DNA from: Glycine soja
Taxonomy: Eukaryota > Streptophyta > Magnoliopsida > Fabales > Fabaceae
Assembly: GCF_004193775.1 (NCBI RefSeq)
Contig: NC_041018.1
Location: 30,401,940-30,465,939 of the forward strand
Direction of reading: 5' to 3'
DNA length: 64,000 nt
The notes below the pieces were generated by a model, which was given only the letters and a program-made list of their open reading frames with translations, did no database searches and was not told the DNA's origin. This document shows positions 11,380 through 22,855 of this stretch, one piece after another (position 1 is the first letter of the stretch; the number at the start of each line of letters is the position of its first letter). Made by a program: the position numbers and the translations under genes.

Positions 11380-12857
11380 TGTCGCAACCTACCCTTCGGC
11401 GGGAGGGCGACGCGGGGCTCACGGGTGCGTCTTCCAAGGAAGGAAAATGCACGAAGTCACCACCAATGTTTATTTAAGGAAAACGTCGGAAAAACCGGAA
11501 AGGTGTGGTCTACGAACTTTAATCGTGAAAGGTTCGGGGGTTGTTTTTATGCACGGGGAAGGTATTAGCACCCCACGCATCCATCACAAGGGATGGCAGC
11601 CTTTAATCAAGTGTGCAAATATGACTTCAAGATGTTTTCCTTTTTATGTCTTTTTTGTGTTTTTATGCCTTTTATATTTTTTATCTTTTTGTGGTCGACA
11701 AGGGTGTTTCCCTCGCTCCTACGTATCCTCAATTGTAATGAGGAAATCAAACCTACGTAGTTCTTTCAGAACTAAACGTTGGTTAAGTTGTTTTTATCTT
11801 TTTTTCACAAGATAGATTTTAATTGAACAAAGGCCATTTAAGGCGTTGGACCATTTAAATGATCTTTTGATTCTTTTGAAAGGAGAGAAACGTTAAGGTA
11901 TTGGACCATTAACGATCTCTTGGGGTGGTCGACAAAAGCGGGGCTTTTGCTCCTACGTATCCTCAATTGCGATGAGCAAATCAGACCTACGTAGTTCTTG
12001 CAAAAGCGGTAAAGTTATGTGTTGATTTTATGCTTTTGAGCGGTCCATGTTAACCGATAAAAGCAAAGAGGACCGTTTAAGGCGTTGGACCTTAAAACGG
12101 TTTTTAGTGATTTTTGCGGACAAAGCTTGATTTGTGAGTTGATTTTAGCCTTAGCTTCACTTTGGTTATTAGTCAATTCATTCAAGGAAACTTCCAAAAA
12201 AAAACGTTCGATTGATTTTTTTGATTATTTTATTCAAAGATATTTTGATTATTTTATTATTATTTTTCCCTTTTTGGTTTAACCGAGATTACAGCGTGAA
12301 CGATCAGTTGGATTTTATTTTAACAGTGATTAAACAAGATTACAACACAAATGATCGGTTGAAATTCATTTTATCATTTATTAGGTGAGAAAACGGCTTA
12401 AATAAATGGTTAAAGCACGTTGAAAAGGGGTACAGAAAACAAACAAAATGAAAATAAAAGTACGTGAAACAAGTGGGGACCACTAAGGGTGCATAAAATG
12501 AATTGAAAGATTTGATTTCGGGAACTTACCGGTTGAAGACCGAAGAACGATGAAGAACGGTGAAGAATCTTCACGAAATCGCTCATGGAAACATCTCAGA
12601 AGCATTACGGAAGCACCTCGGCTTGGATTTTTTCCACGGAAACAATTTTCCTCACTAATTTCGAGAGAATCCTGAAATACCAGAAGGGCTGAACAATTTA
12701 CTCTGTCCTCTCTCCCCTATTTATAGGAGAAAATAGGGAGGTGGTAGCCGCCTAGCTCGCCCAGACGAGTAGGGTTGCTTCCACCAGAAGGCACCGCCTT
12801 CTCTTGGAACCTTCTGGAAGGCCTAAATGGACCTGGTTTCTATTTGCACCCCCATTT
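11380..12857 (-). repeat. Ogre/Tat LTR fragment, reversed
   Basis: It begins TGTCGCAACCTACCCTTCGG, the reversed 3' end of the Ogre/Tat LTRs at 13488 and 48259. It carries the same blocks in the same order, including the ACTACGTAG words, GACCGTTTAAGGCGTTGGAC and the TATA region CTATTTATAG near 12718. It stops at GCACCCCCATTTT, where the LTR U3 end should continue, and runs into a piece of another LTR family. It interrupts element C. Confidence 0.85.
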
Positions 12858-13100
12858 TTACTCAAAACCTTTTTCAACAGCTATTTCTCAACCCTGTCTT
12901 CTGGTAATCGATTACACTTCCTGGTAATCGATTACCAGAGCCTTGCATGTCTTGAAAGCACTTTGTTTTAAGGCAAGGCTTGGTCTTTAGTGAATCTTGA
13001 AACAAGGCTTTGTTTGTTGAAGCAATCTTGAATTACTCTTGAAGCAAATGCTTATCATTTGAAGCAGCCTTGTTAGATTCTTCTTTGACATCATCAAAAT
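12858..13100 (+). repeat. End fragment of AATCGATT-palindrome LTR family
   Basis: It contains CTGGTAATCGATTAC and CTGGTAATCGATTACCAG near 12901-12937. It ends in CATCATCAAAATCATGTATACATACA, which resembles the end of the solo LTR at 30283-31322 (CATCATCAAAGCATCTTGCTTCTACA). It is the 3' quarter of an LTR of that family, fused to the Ogre/Tat LTR fragment on its left. Confidence 0.6.
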
Positions 13101-13487
13101 CATGTATACATACAGTCACAACTACTACTTCACCTTCCTCTAGTGAAAGTGAAGAAGCAAAAGGGGAAGAATCTAGTGAAGAAATCTACCCCCAAGAAGA
13201 AGGACAACCTTTAATGGTTAAGGAGAAGTCTAAGGAGGTAAGTGTCTCCTCCAAGAGGTTAGCTAAGAAGGAAAGTCATTTTGAAATAAAGACAAATATT
13301 AATGAAACTTCCCCTCTTAGAAAACCTCCACATCTTCTCCTTTGTAAAAAGACACTTGTTAGCACTGCCACACCTCTTGGGCTTGAGGTTATTCCTCAAG
13401 TAAAGGAGTTATTCGATAAGGGTTTAGTTCGTAAGAGCTTAAATCCTTGTGCTTTGTTGGTGACCAAAGTAGGTATTAATAGGCACC
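13101..13487 (+). pseudogene. Element C distal ORF piece (RT remnant)
   Basis: The reading frame reads SPSSSESEEAKGEESSEE, YPQEEGQPLMVKEKSKEVSV, later IPQVKELFDKGLVRKSLNP and CALLVTKVGINRH. It parallels residues about 233-350 of the element A ORF. The VKELFDKGLV...NPCALLV segment is the start of a gypsy RT. The frame is open here but is truncated by the element D LTR at 13488, so no catalytic part is present. Confidence 0.75.
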
Positions 13488-14880
13488 TGTCGCAACCTAC
13501 CCTTCGGCAGGAGGGTGGCGCGAGACTCGCGGGTGCGTCTTCCAAGAAAGGAATACGCGCGAAGTCGCCACCAATGTTTATTTGAGGAAAACATCGGAAA
13601 AACCGGAAAAGACGTGGTCTACGAACTTTAAGTGAAAGGTTCGGGAGTTGTATTTACGCACGGGGAAGGTATTAGAACCCCACACGTCCGTCACAAGGGA
13701 CGGCAGCCTTTAATCAAATGTGCAAAAATGACTTCAATTTGTGTTATCTTCCCTTTTTAACGTTCTTATGTCTTTTTATGCCTTTTTATATTTTTTATAT
13801 TTTTGTGGTCGACAAAGGTGCTTCCCTTGCTCCTACGTATCCCTCAATTATGATAAGGAAATCAGAGCTACGTAGTTCTTTGAGAGCCAAACGTTGGTTA
13901 ATTTGTTTTTATCTTTTTTTGCAAAATATGTTTTTTATTGAATGAAAGGTCATTTAAGGCGTTGGACCATTAAAAATTATTTCGATTCTTTTGAAATGAG
14001 AGAAAACATTAAGGCATTGGACCATTAATGATCTATTGTTATTTTTGCAAGAGGTAATAAAGCTACGTGTTGATTTTAAGCTTTTTTAGAAATCTACGTT
14101 TAACCAATAAAGGCGGAAAAGACCATTTTAAGGCGTTGGACCTTAAAAATGGCTTTTTTAGGTGATGACAAAAGTTTGATTTATGAATTGATTTTAGCCT
14201 TAGTTTCACTTTGGTTATTAGTCAATTCGATTAAGAAAGAAAAATTTCAAAGAAAAACATTCGATTGATTTTTTTTGATTATTTTATTAAAAGATATTTT
14301 TTTGATTATTATATTATTATTTTGCCTCTTTTTTTGGTTTTAAACGTGGTTACGGCATGACCGAACGGTCGGATTTCATTTTTACAGAAATTAAGAGATG
14401 TTACAATACGAATGATCGGTGGAAATTTATTTTATTTTTGATTAGGCGAAAAAATGACTTAAATAAATGACTAAAGCACGCACAAGGGGGTACGTAAAGT
14501 AAATGAAATAAAAATAAAAGCACGCGAAACAAGTGGGGACCACTAAGGGTACATAGAATGAATTATAAAGTTCGATTTCGGGAACTTACCGGTTGAAGAC
14601 CGAAGAACGGCGGAAAATCTTCGCGAAATCACCCACAGAAACGTCTCAGAAGCGTTACGGAAGCGCCTCGGCTTAAATTTTCTTCACGGAAACAATTTTT
14701 CTCACTAATTTGAAGTGATTCTCAGATACCAGGAGGGTTGAACATGTTTGTTCTTCCCTTCTTCCCCTATTTATAGGGAAAAGAAGGAGAAGCTTGCCAC
14801 CCAGCTCGCCCAGGCGAGCTAGGTTGCTTCCTCCAGAAGGCACCGCCTTCTGGGGAACTTCCTAGAAGACCCAAGTGGGC
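13488..14880 (-). repeat. Element D 3' LTR, U3 part missing
   Basis: It runs from TGTCGCAACC (reversed LTR end) to CCCAAGTGGGC near 14880 and matches the solo LTR 46493-48259 in reverse. The reversed TATA region is CTATTTATAGGG near 14767. The outer about 400 bases of U3 and the polypurine tract are gone, and the LTR passes directly into tandem repeats of the element's 3' UTR, so an internal deletion removed the junction. Confidence 0.8.
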
Positions 14881-15567
14881 AGAATGAGCATAATTTGTCT
14901 CCACATGTCATCGGTCCCGCCGCCTCTGGATGACAATAGACGCAGAATGACCATAATTTGTCTTTGTGTGCCATCGGACACAACTGTGTCTGAATGGCGA
15001 AAAGGTGTGTGGAATGACCATAATTTGTCTACGCATGTCATTGGGTCCGCTGCCTCTGGATGACAAAAGACAAAGAATGACCATAATGTGTCTCTGCGTG
15101 CCATCGGACACAATTGTGTCTGAATGGCGAAAAGGTGTGTGGAATGACCATAATTTGTCTTCGTATGTCATCGGGCCCGCCACCTCTGGATGACAAAAGA
15201 CGCAGAATGACCATAATTTGTCTCTGCGTGCCATTGGACACAACTGTGTCTAAATGGCAAAAAGGTGTGCGGAATGACCAAAATTTGTCTCCGCATGTCA
15301 TCGGGCCCACCGTCTCTAGGTGACAAAAGACGCAGAATGACCATAACTTGTCTCTGCGTGCCATCGGACACAATTGTGTCTGAATGGCGAAAAGGTGTGC
15401 GGAATGACAATAATTTGTCTCTGCATGTCATCGGGCCTGCCGCCTCTGGATGACAAAAGATGCAAAATGACCATAATTTGTCTATGCGTGCCATCAGACA
15501 CAACTGTGTCTGAATGGAGAAAAGGTGTGTGGAATGACCATAATTTGTCTCCGCATGTCACATGACC
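14881..15567 (-). repeat. About 130-bp tandem array, element D 3' UTR
   Basis: About five units of roughly 130 bases repeat GAATGACCATAATTTGTCT twice per unit, separated by two different inserts. One insert has TGTCATC, then GGGCCC and a CCGCC-rich loop, then GATGACA. The other has GCCAT...GACACA..TGTGTC...ATGGC. Both fold back on themselves. Units differ by several substitutions each. Ogre/Tat elements are known for variable tandem repeats in the 3' UTR, and the array in element B (41301-42245) shares the first hairpin. Confidence 0.9.
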
Positions 15568-17281
15568 CTAGGGTCAGTATGACAGAGATTTTGGGGGCGG
15601 CCAACAAAAGCGAGGCTCTTGCTCCTACGTATCCTCAATGAGGAACTCAGACCTACGTAGTTTTGGATAACTTGTGAGACTAAAATAGTCTCGGTGTTTT
15701 CTTCACTAAAATGTGAATATGCTTTAGTAAAGAAACAAAACTTCCAACTGATCAGAGCAACATATGCTTTTTGGATGAAAAACAAATGTGTCTATCGAGG
15801 AAGGAGAGTATGCTGATGAAATTTTCTCAAAAACATAAATGAGATTTTGGATGTTTAGCATTTCGCTTCTAAATGACCATTTAGAGGAAACACTAGGTTC
15901 AACAAAAATAGAAGAAAATCACTCAAAGTGTATCAATCTCACACAGGTAAGTGTTTCATCCTAATTCTGAACCATAGATATGTCATGACTTGATTTTGCA
16001 AATCATTTCCTATCAAATCAAAGATTACATGTGTGATCATGGATCAATAGGACTGTTCTTGGGAATGGTTTGTTTCTTGTGGGAAATTTGGCTTTGAGTG
16101 TTCTTGGCCTTTTCCTTTTCTATTTTTTTTTAGTGTGAGGTGAACAAGCCACCGACGCACAGGATTTTGGTTAGCAATCAAAGGGAGGGGACCACTTTAG
16201 ATTGTGGTTTCCTTTCTTTTTTTGTTTACTTGGTGACAATTCTGTATTGTTCAGATGTTGTCTGGTCCAAAGACCTTTCTGCATATTTCTTCTGTTTTCT
16301 TCCGATCCTTGATCGGGAATTTTCTTCCTTTTGCTTTCTTCCGATTTTTGATTGGGAACTTTCTCCCTTTCTCTCATTTTTTTCTGTTTTCTTCCGAGGG
16401 CAAGGATTGACATTCTCACCCTGGGTCAAGGTTTATGGTAAGTTGGGATTTTGGCTCAAGGCTTGTAGAACGGCTGGACATGGTATATGTCAGGGTTTGG
16501 CCAGCGGTTTGGGGATAAAGGGGATGTCTCACATTATTTCCATGATACACATGCAACAATGATGATTAGGAAATTTTACGCAAAACTGGTCATGCATGCA
16601 CCTATATGGACACTCAAGCCTCAAGTTTTTATGGTCATGTGATACTAGGGCTCAGGATTCATTTTCTCTATTTTAGTCAACCCAGTGTTTCCAAAATATG
16701 TTCTTTTATAAATTTGTGCATTCATCCGAGTCTATTTTGGGTATTCGGGAAAACTTTCACAGCATTCATCCTTCAAGTGTATACACATTTTTTCAAAACC
16801 TGGTTATGATCAATGAATTTTTTCCAAGAAAAGTTGGAAGTTATCTCTTTTTACAAGCATGTTGTTTTCTAGCTAGACAAATTTTTACTTTTTTTTTCTT
16901 CTTTTTCTTTTCCTTTTCTTTTCTCTTTCCCTTTTTTTCTTTTTTTAAGTTATTATCATTTATTCATTTTCTCTCTCTTTCTTTCTTTTTTCTCTTTTTC
17001 TCTCTGAAAAGGTCGTGCGGATGAGGGCGCACACCACCTACTTACGTCTAACCACAAGGTAAACGAAAAACGCACGAAATGGTAAGTCACATAAAAAAAC
17101 GGTGACAAAATAATTGAGAGCCAAAATGCCAAAAATTTCTAACAGAAACGAAAAATGTTAGTAACCATATAGACAAAAACAGAAAATAGTAATGTCAACA
17201 GCAATATAGACAATAATAGAAAACGTCAAAAGCAAACTAACATAAAACAGTAATGTCAATAAAAAGGTGCGGTGACCTCGG
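15568..17281 (-). other. Element D 3' UTR, non-coding
   Basis: The stretch matches the reverse complement of B 39770-41290, including the ACTACGTAG/CTACGTATCC words near 15628, a segment with repeated TTGATTGGGAA/TTCTTCC words (16290-16390) and a T/C-rich run (16880-17010). On the element's sense strand this is purine-rich. No coding potential was recognised. Confidence 0.6.
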
Positions 17282-18546
17282 TCACGTGGCTCCGCTTCCT
17301 CCTAAGAAACCGAGCAAGTCCATCTTCTCCTCATCCATACGGGCCTCCTCTGCATCACCGGGAGCTCCTGCAGGCGCCTCCCCTGCCTGGGCCTCGGGCC
17401 AATCTTCGGGCCATGCGACCTCAGCCCTACACTGCTCTGGAGTAGGCACGCAAAAGGAGCGAAACCCTGCCCCTGCTGACTGAGACTGAGCTGGTAGAGA
17501 CACTCATGTATCTGCACCTGCCCCCGATGGTTAGCTGCCTGCTGGCGAACCAAGTGCTGTAGATAACGCTCCATGCCAAGTGACCCAGTGGGATCAGCGT
17601 GATGAGGTGGTAGCAGTGCGTCTGCGGCTTGAGGTGCATCACCCTACGCCTGCCTAGGCGTGCAATACTTCTCAATGAAGGCCCGAGTGATCGACGGTCG
17701 GATCACCTTACTAGGGGTGACAGGAACCCCGAATGATTGGCAGAGGCCCGTGATCAATGCTGGAAACCCCAGGGCCCTGTTAGACTTATCCGGGTCTAGA
17801 GGGTGCCTGGTGGGTGGCATACCTGCAAACAAATAGATGGCATCAGCAATCAACTGAGCCACGTGGACGCTCATCCGTGTCAGGATGGCATACACCAGTT
17901 GACACTTCGACAGAGGGAGATCGGAGTTATGATCACTAGGCAAGACATTGCTGAGCAGCAATGTCATCCACATCTGGGTCAAGGTGTTCATGCTGGTGAG
18001 CATGATCCGCACCCGCCTCCCTACAGCGGTCCGGGCAAAATCCTACCCCGGTGTGCATAATAGCTGGGCAATGGCCTCCTCGTCGAACCCGTCGGCCCTG
18101 TTCCTCCTCTGACTGAACTCGCACTCTTGGCCTTCCTCTAATACTAGCGGGTCACCCAGGAACTGGCTGAGGGCATCTGCGTCAAAGGGAATCCACTGAC
18201 CCCTCACCCATGACCGCATGTTTCGCACTCCCTCTTCTGTGGGCCAAGCATTAGCATAAAACTCCAAGACTATCTCAGGGTCAAACTTAGCCATGGGAGT
18301 CACCAGCGACGTCCAATGTCGGTGAGCTATCTCTTCCTGAAAATCTGTGTACTCATCGTCCCTAAGCTGGACGCGTCTCTCTTTGTGGAATGACCATCCT
18401 TTGATGGCCTTAAAGCGCTGTTGGTGCTCGGCGCTCCTGAAACGGTGGCTATCAAACTCGGGGGCGGCACTGGTCCCTTTAGTCGTGGCGTCCCTCCTAG
18501 ATCTCTTCGCGGAAAGCTTTTTCAGAGCCATTTCCTGTGAGGACAA
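17282..18546 (-). pseudogene. Extra ORF, putative plant transposon protein domain
   Basis: From ATG at 18546 the product begins MSSQEMALKKLSAKRSRRD and has a conserved core with FDPEIVLEFYANAWPTEEGV, RSWVRGQWIPFDADALSQFL and DPLVLEEGQE. This resembles the domain that databases call putative plant transposon protein, found with Ogre/Tat elements. The frame ends at 18043, resumes as a second frame (18012-17644: WMTLLLSNVLPSDHNSDLP, HVAQLIADAIYLFAGM) and then in two more (17574-17282). At least three lesions break it. It lies downstream of integrase on the same strand, so it is an extra sense ORF. Its function is unknown. Element B carries a relic of the same gene at 38266-39190. Confidence 0.7.
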
Positions 18547-20522
18547 ACATTTGGAAACTTAATTTACAAGGAAATGCTATTTTAAAGAAAAAACGACATG
18601 CTAATCTTTTCGATTTAGAACAAACTTGTGCACACATTTCCTTAAAGAAGAACATTTATGAACGTGCATACGCGCAAAATATCCTGCTATTTATATCAAT
18701 ATACAAAAACATTCTAGCTACCACACATATTCTTTTGAACATAATTCATATATGCATGCTCAAGGTATTGTGCCAAAATTACACATGTCCATATTCAAAG
18801 TATTTTGCTACCAAAAATTACCTACGCACATTTGAAGTATTTTATTAACATACAAATTCTTTGTTGTTTCATTCACATTTATTTATACATATATGCACAT
18901 TGGAGAGCCAATCTCATATCATGCACACACTTGCATTTATTTGAAAAGGAATTTTCATGCTATCCATCTACACTTGAGAGGCAATTCCACATCATATATT
19001 CATTTTGGGAAGCATTCTTGTGCCACATCCAAACATGTGCACATTTATAAAGCGCTTGACCACCTATTCAACATATACACGTTTTATTTGAAGGGTATTT
19101 GTCTCTAGCTACCTATTCTATATATACATGTACATGGTGAATAACATCTTTACACAAACTAGGCAAACATCATGGTGCAGCCCCAAAAATCAGCCGCTGC
19201 CCTAAAGGGAAATTCCTATCACAACGCCTTTGTTTTTATGCTTTCTTGCACTCAAAACCAAAGGCTTGGATTCCTAGGTCTAAGTCCTTAATTTGGGCAC
19301 TCATTTTAACTCATACAAGTTGTCCGAACACTCAAAAACAACAGCCATATATGCACAAGCCAAATCCCCAAGCAAAAAATCACAAACCCATGCGCAAATG
19401 TCATTGAGGCATTTCACCGAGCACTTGGTGGGCGCATGTTTAGGCATGAAAATCCAGGGAATGGGGGCAATGTGGCATGCCCCATTATTTCAGAACACAA
19501 CCTAGGCCTAAGGCCATCCCCTACAACCCCTCAATTCAACAAAAACAAGCAACAATTCAAGGATAAATCCCTCACGTTTTTTAGCAAATACATGCAACTT
19601 AGAGCACCAAAATACATCAATGGAAAGCTAGAGAGCCCAAGAATGAGGTACTTACTTGTTGGAGATGAATAATAGCGCAAAATGGAATAAAAACGCGGAG
19701 AAAAGGTGACCTAAGGCTAGAAAACCAAGGAATCCCGTGAGCCTTCATTTTTTTTAATGAGGGGGGAGAGTTTTTGGGTGCATAAAACTTCCCCTCCCCC
19801 TTTTTAACCACCTTCGTGCAGGGGTTGCTCGCCCAGGCGAGCTAACCTGCATTTTTTTAGGGAAGAAATAAGTACGGCTTCCTATGGGTCGGCGTTCGCT
19901 TACTCGAACCCCCTTAGGGTAGATCAGGCATCCAATATTTACTTTAAAGATACAACAGTAATAACCACTAGGAATTTAAAGGATACTAGGCTGCCTCCTA
20001 GCAGCGCTTTCCGTTTGTCCAGAGCTGGGCAAGGGACAACGATCTATCGACGTGACCCTAGCCTCTACTTGCGTCCGTCCCTAAGTACCTGAAAGCAGGA
20101 AATGACATTGCACGGAAAACTGTGGCCGCGTTAATGTTTTACCTTGATTGATTTCTGCCTTTAGCCCCATCCCGGCATTTGACCACTGCCTAAGGCGATT
20201 CTGCTCCTATCATCACAAAATATGCATGCGCATGCGTATGCATAAGTGTTTTCAAATGCAACAATCTTTTTAGTGAAAGCTAGTCAGGTTCAGTTTTAAT
20301 TAAGCGCTTGGGGCATCCCATGGACTGATCGAAAAGGCTCAGGTTATCACTAACTACACATGGTTTAAAGCACAAAGTGAGGACTGAAGCCTCAATCTCA
20401 TGTTCTCTTCTTTTAAAAGACTGTGACGAGAAAATTACAGCAGACAGGAATCCCTGGGGGAAACCAAGAAGAACACACAAAAATAAAATAACATGCAGTG
20501 ATATCCTCAATTGCCCCAGATC
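18547..20522 (-). other. Spacer between integrase and extra ORF
   Basis: No coding signal was seen. It is AT-rich with repeated CACATTT-type words (18630-19080). The motif GCTCGCCCAGGCGAGC at about 19828 is also present in the Ogre/Tat LTRs. Confidence 0.5.
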
Positions 20523-21837
20523 CTAAGCGTAGTATCGCTTGACAACATCGGAGTTCACGGGTGAAGGTAGCTCCTCGCCATCCATGTTGGTGAGCACCAA
20601 GGCCCCTCCGGAAAAATCCCTTTTCACAACAAAAGGCCCTTCGTAGTTCAGGGCCCACTTCCCTCGATTATCTTTAACAGCGTGGGACATCTTCTTCAGC
20701 ACAAGGTCCCCCTCATGGAACTTGCGCAAGCGCACCTTCTTGTCGAATGCGTTCTTCATTCTTTGTTGATACAGGCGCCCATGGCTCATGGCCATCAAGC
20801 GCTTACCTTCAATAAGGTTGAGTTGGTCGTAGCGTGCTTGAGCCCACTCTGATTCTTCCAGGCCTGATTCCGCTAGTATCCTCTGGGAAGGGACCTCTAC
20901 CTCAAACAGGAGTACCGCTTCCATTCCATAAACCAAGGAGTACGATGTTGCCCCAGTAGAAGTTTGTACCAAAGTTCAGTATCCATGCAGGGCAAAAGGC
21001 AACATCTCATGCCAATCTTTGTACGACACTGTCATCTTCTGAATAATTTTCTTAATATTCTTATTGGCTGCTTCCACGGCTCTGTTCATCTTTGGTCAGT
21101 GGGGCATGGAATTGTGATGCTGGATTTTGAAATCCGCACACATTTCCTGCATCATTTTGCTATTCAGATTGGTGCCATTGTCAGTAATGATCTTCCTAGG
21201 GAGTCCGTATCGACAAATTAGCTCCCTCTTTATGAATCTAACCACTACACTCCTCGTGACATTGGCGTAGGAAGCCGCATTGACCCATTTGGTGAAATAA
21301 TCTCTTGCCACGAGAATGAAGCAATGACCATTTGAAGCCTTGGGTTCGATGGCCCCTATGACGTCTATCCCCCACATGGTAAAAGGCCAAGGGGCGGACA
21401 TGACATTCAAAGGATGTGGCGGAGCATTAACATTGTCCGCGAACGCTTGATATTTATGGCTTTTCCTTACATGGGTGCAGCAATCACTTCCCATAGTGAG
21501 CCAGTAATAACCTGCTCTCAGGATCTTCCTGGTCATAGCATGCCCATTGGCGTGCATTCCAAACGAACCCTCGTGGACTTCCTCGATCATGTGGTTCGCT
21601 TCTTTGGCATCCACGCATCACAGGAGGGTCATGTCATGGTTTCTCTTATATAGTATGCTCCCGCTCATGAAGAAACCGGCCGCCAATCTCCTCAATGTCC
21701 TTTTGTCATTGTCGGAAGCCTCCGGTGAGTACTCTTTGCTTTCGACGTATCGCTTGATATCGAAATACCAAGGCTTACCATTTCGCTCCTCTTCTACTTG
21801 ACAACAATGCGCGGGCCTGCCATGACACCAGAACTCA
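20523..21837 (-). pseudogene. Element D integrase, inactivated
   Basis: Integrase inserts the cDNA into the genome. The N-terminal zinc region reads HEGSFGMHANGHAMTRKIL with the two His, but the Cys pair is lost (RKSHKYQ where a CxxC is expected). The catalytic core is readable, with MWGIDVIG, IITDNGTN and AVEAANKN giving the three acidic residues. A C-terminal part ends FVVKRDFSGGALVLTNMDGE. One reading frame covers the whole gene but is cut by stops near 21837 and 21617, at 21096-21098 and at 20975. At least one stop is a CGA-to-TGA type change (GY-stop-TL). It follows directly on the RNase H frame, as in a single Pol polyprotein. Confidence 0.9.
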
Positions 21838-21839
21838 AT

Positions 21840-22292
21840 TTACAGTAGGTCCCCGTGCGATGTTAGCTGGAACATGGATGCCAAAGTGGCGAGCGCATTC
21901 GCCATCTGGTTTTCCTCTTGGGGAACGTGATGGAAGGAGATCTCATCAAAGGAACCAGCCAACTCCTTGATATAGGCTTGGTAGGGTATCAGCTTGGGGT
22001 CTCTAGTTTCCCATTCCCCTCTTAGCTGGTGAATCACCAGTGCTGAGTCCCCGTACACTTTGAGCAGTTTGACATTAGAGTCAATTGCCGCCTGGACGGC
22101 TAGGGCACATGCTTCGTACTCATCCATATCGTTGGTGCAGTCAAACCCCAGCCTGGCTATGAAAGGTATACATTGATTGTCTGGAGAGACCAATACTACT
22201 CCAATGCCATGGCCTAGAACGTTTGAAGCTCCATCAAACCACACGGTCCACTTGTCCCGATCCTCGTCTAGTTTTTCCTCAAACAAGGCCAT
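21840..22292 (-). pseudogene. Archaeal-type RNase H of element D
   Basis: The segment reads KWTVWFDGASNVLGHGIGVV, then DEYEACALAVQAAID, VYGDSALVIHQLRGEWETRD and PQEENQMANALATLASMF. This is the second RNase H typical of the Tat lineage, which removes RNA from the RNA:DNA hybrid and lies between the ordinary RNase H and integrase. Acidic residues in WFDGA, EYEA and GDSA remain, while the last one appears replaced by Asn (QMANALA where QMADALA is usual). It is in the same frame as the integrase, but a frameshift separates it from the RT/RNase H part at about 22293. Confidence 0.85.
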
Positions 22293-22850
22293 GATGTCCT
22301 CATCAGAGATGCATAGGCTGATAGTCGTTGAGAGGCTGCTGAGCCAAATAATCTGCCAAGGCGCTTCCTTTTATCGCCTTTTGGGTGATGTAGACTATAT
22401 CAAACTCGGATAGCAAAACTTGCCATCGGGCGATCCGTCCTGTGAGAGCAGGCTTCTCAAAGATGTACTTAACCGAGTCCATCTTGGATATCAACCAGGT
22501 GGTATGGCTCAACATGTATTGTCTTAGACGGTGGGACGCCCAGACTAAAGCACAACACGTTCTTTCGAGCAGGGAGTAGTTCATTTCACAGGCCGTGAAC
22601 TTCTAACTCAAGTAGTAGACAACACCCTCTCTCTTCCCGGACTCGTCATGTTGCCCCAGCATACATCCCATCGACTCGTCCAAAATCATCATATACAAGA
22701 TGAGAAGCCTTCCGGGTACCGGCGGCATAAGCACAGGAGGATTCATGAGACACTGTTTGATCCTTCCAAATGCCTCTTAACAATCCTCATTCCATTGGAC
22801 AGATTGGTTTTTGCGTAAGAGTTTAAACAACGGCTCACAAATAGCGGTGA
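22293..22850 (-). pseudogene. RT end and first RNase H of element D
   Basis: Segments such as ACEMNYSLLERTCCALVWAS, RLRQYMLSHTTWLISKMD and IFEKPALTGRIARWQVLLSE are the RT-connected RNase H of gypsy polymerases. Upstream pieces (CEPLFKLLRKNQSVQWNEDC, stop, EAFGRIKQCLMNPPVL) are the RT thumb/connection. Stops and a frameshift near 22293 inactivate it. The gene is split at 22851-22855 (GCTGT) by element B, and its N-terminal half continues at 44994-46103. Confidence 0.85.
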
Positions 22851-22855
22851 GCTGT

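Larger units (their letters stand above)
9457..13487 (+). mobile_element. Element C: old defective gypsy, same family as A
   Basis: It starts with TGATACAATCC, the LTR start of the element A family. After about 275 bases of LTR it jumps (near 9735) into the element A leader (ACACAAGCTGGCAGAAAAATCAG), so most of the 5' LTR and the PBS are deleted. The leader (9745-10707) and gag-like frame follow A closely. An insertion occupies 11380-13100, and the element resumes at 13101 and is cut at 13487 by the LTR of element D. Its 3' half is not present beyond D. Confidence 0.85.

Noticed and set aside
14862..15565. Repeated 60-111-codon frames with MTIICL and SFCVFCHPE phrases
   Set aside because: Reading frames through the about 130-bp tandem array; no independent coding evidence.
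16171..17024. Lys/Glu-rich or Phe-rich open frames in both strands
   Set aside because: Caused by the purine/pyrimidine-rich 3' UTR tract of element D; no conservation of frame with B.
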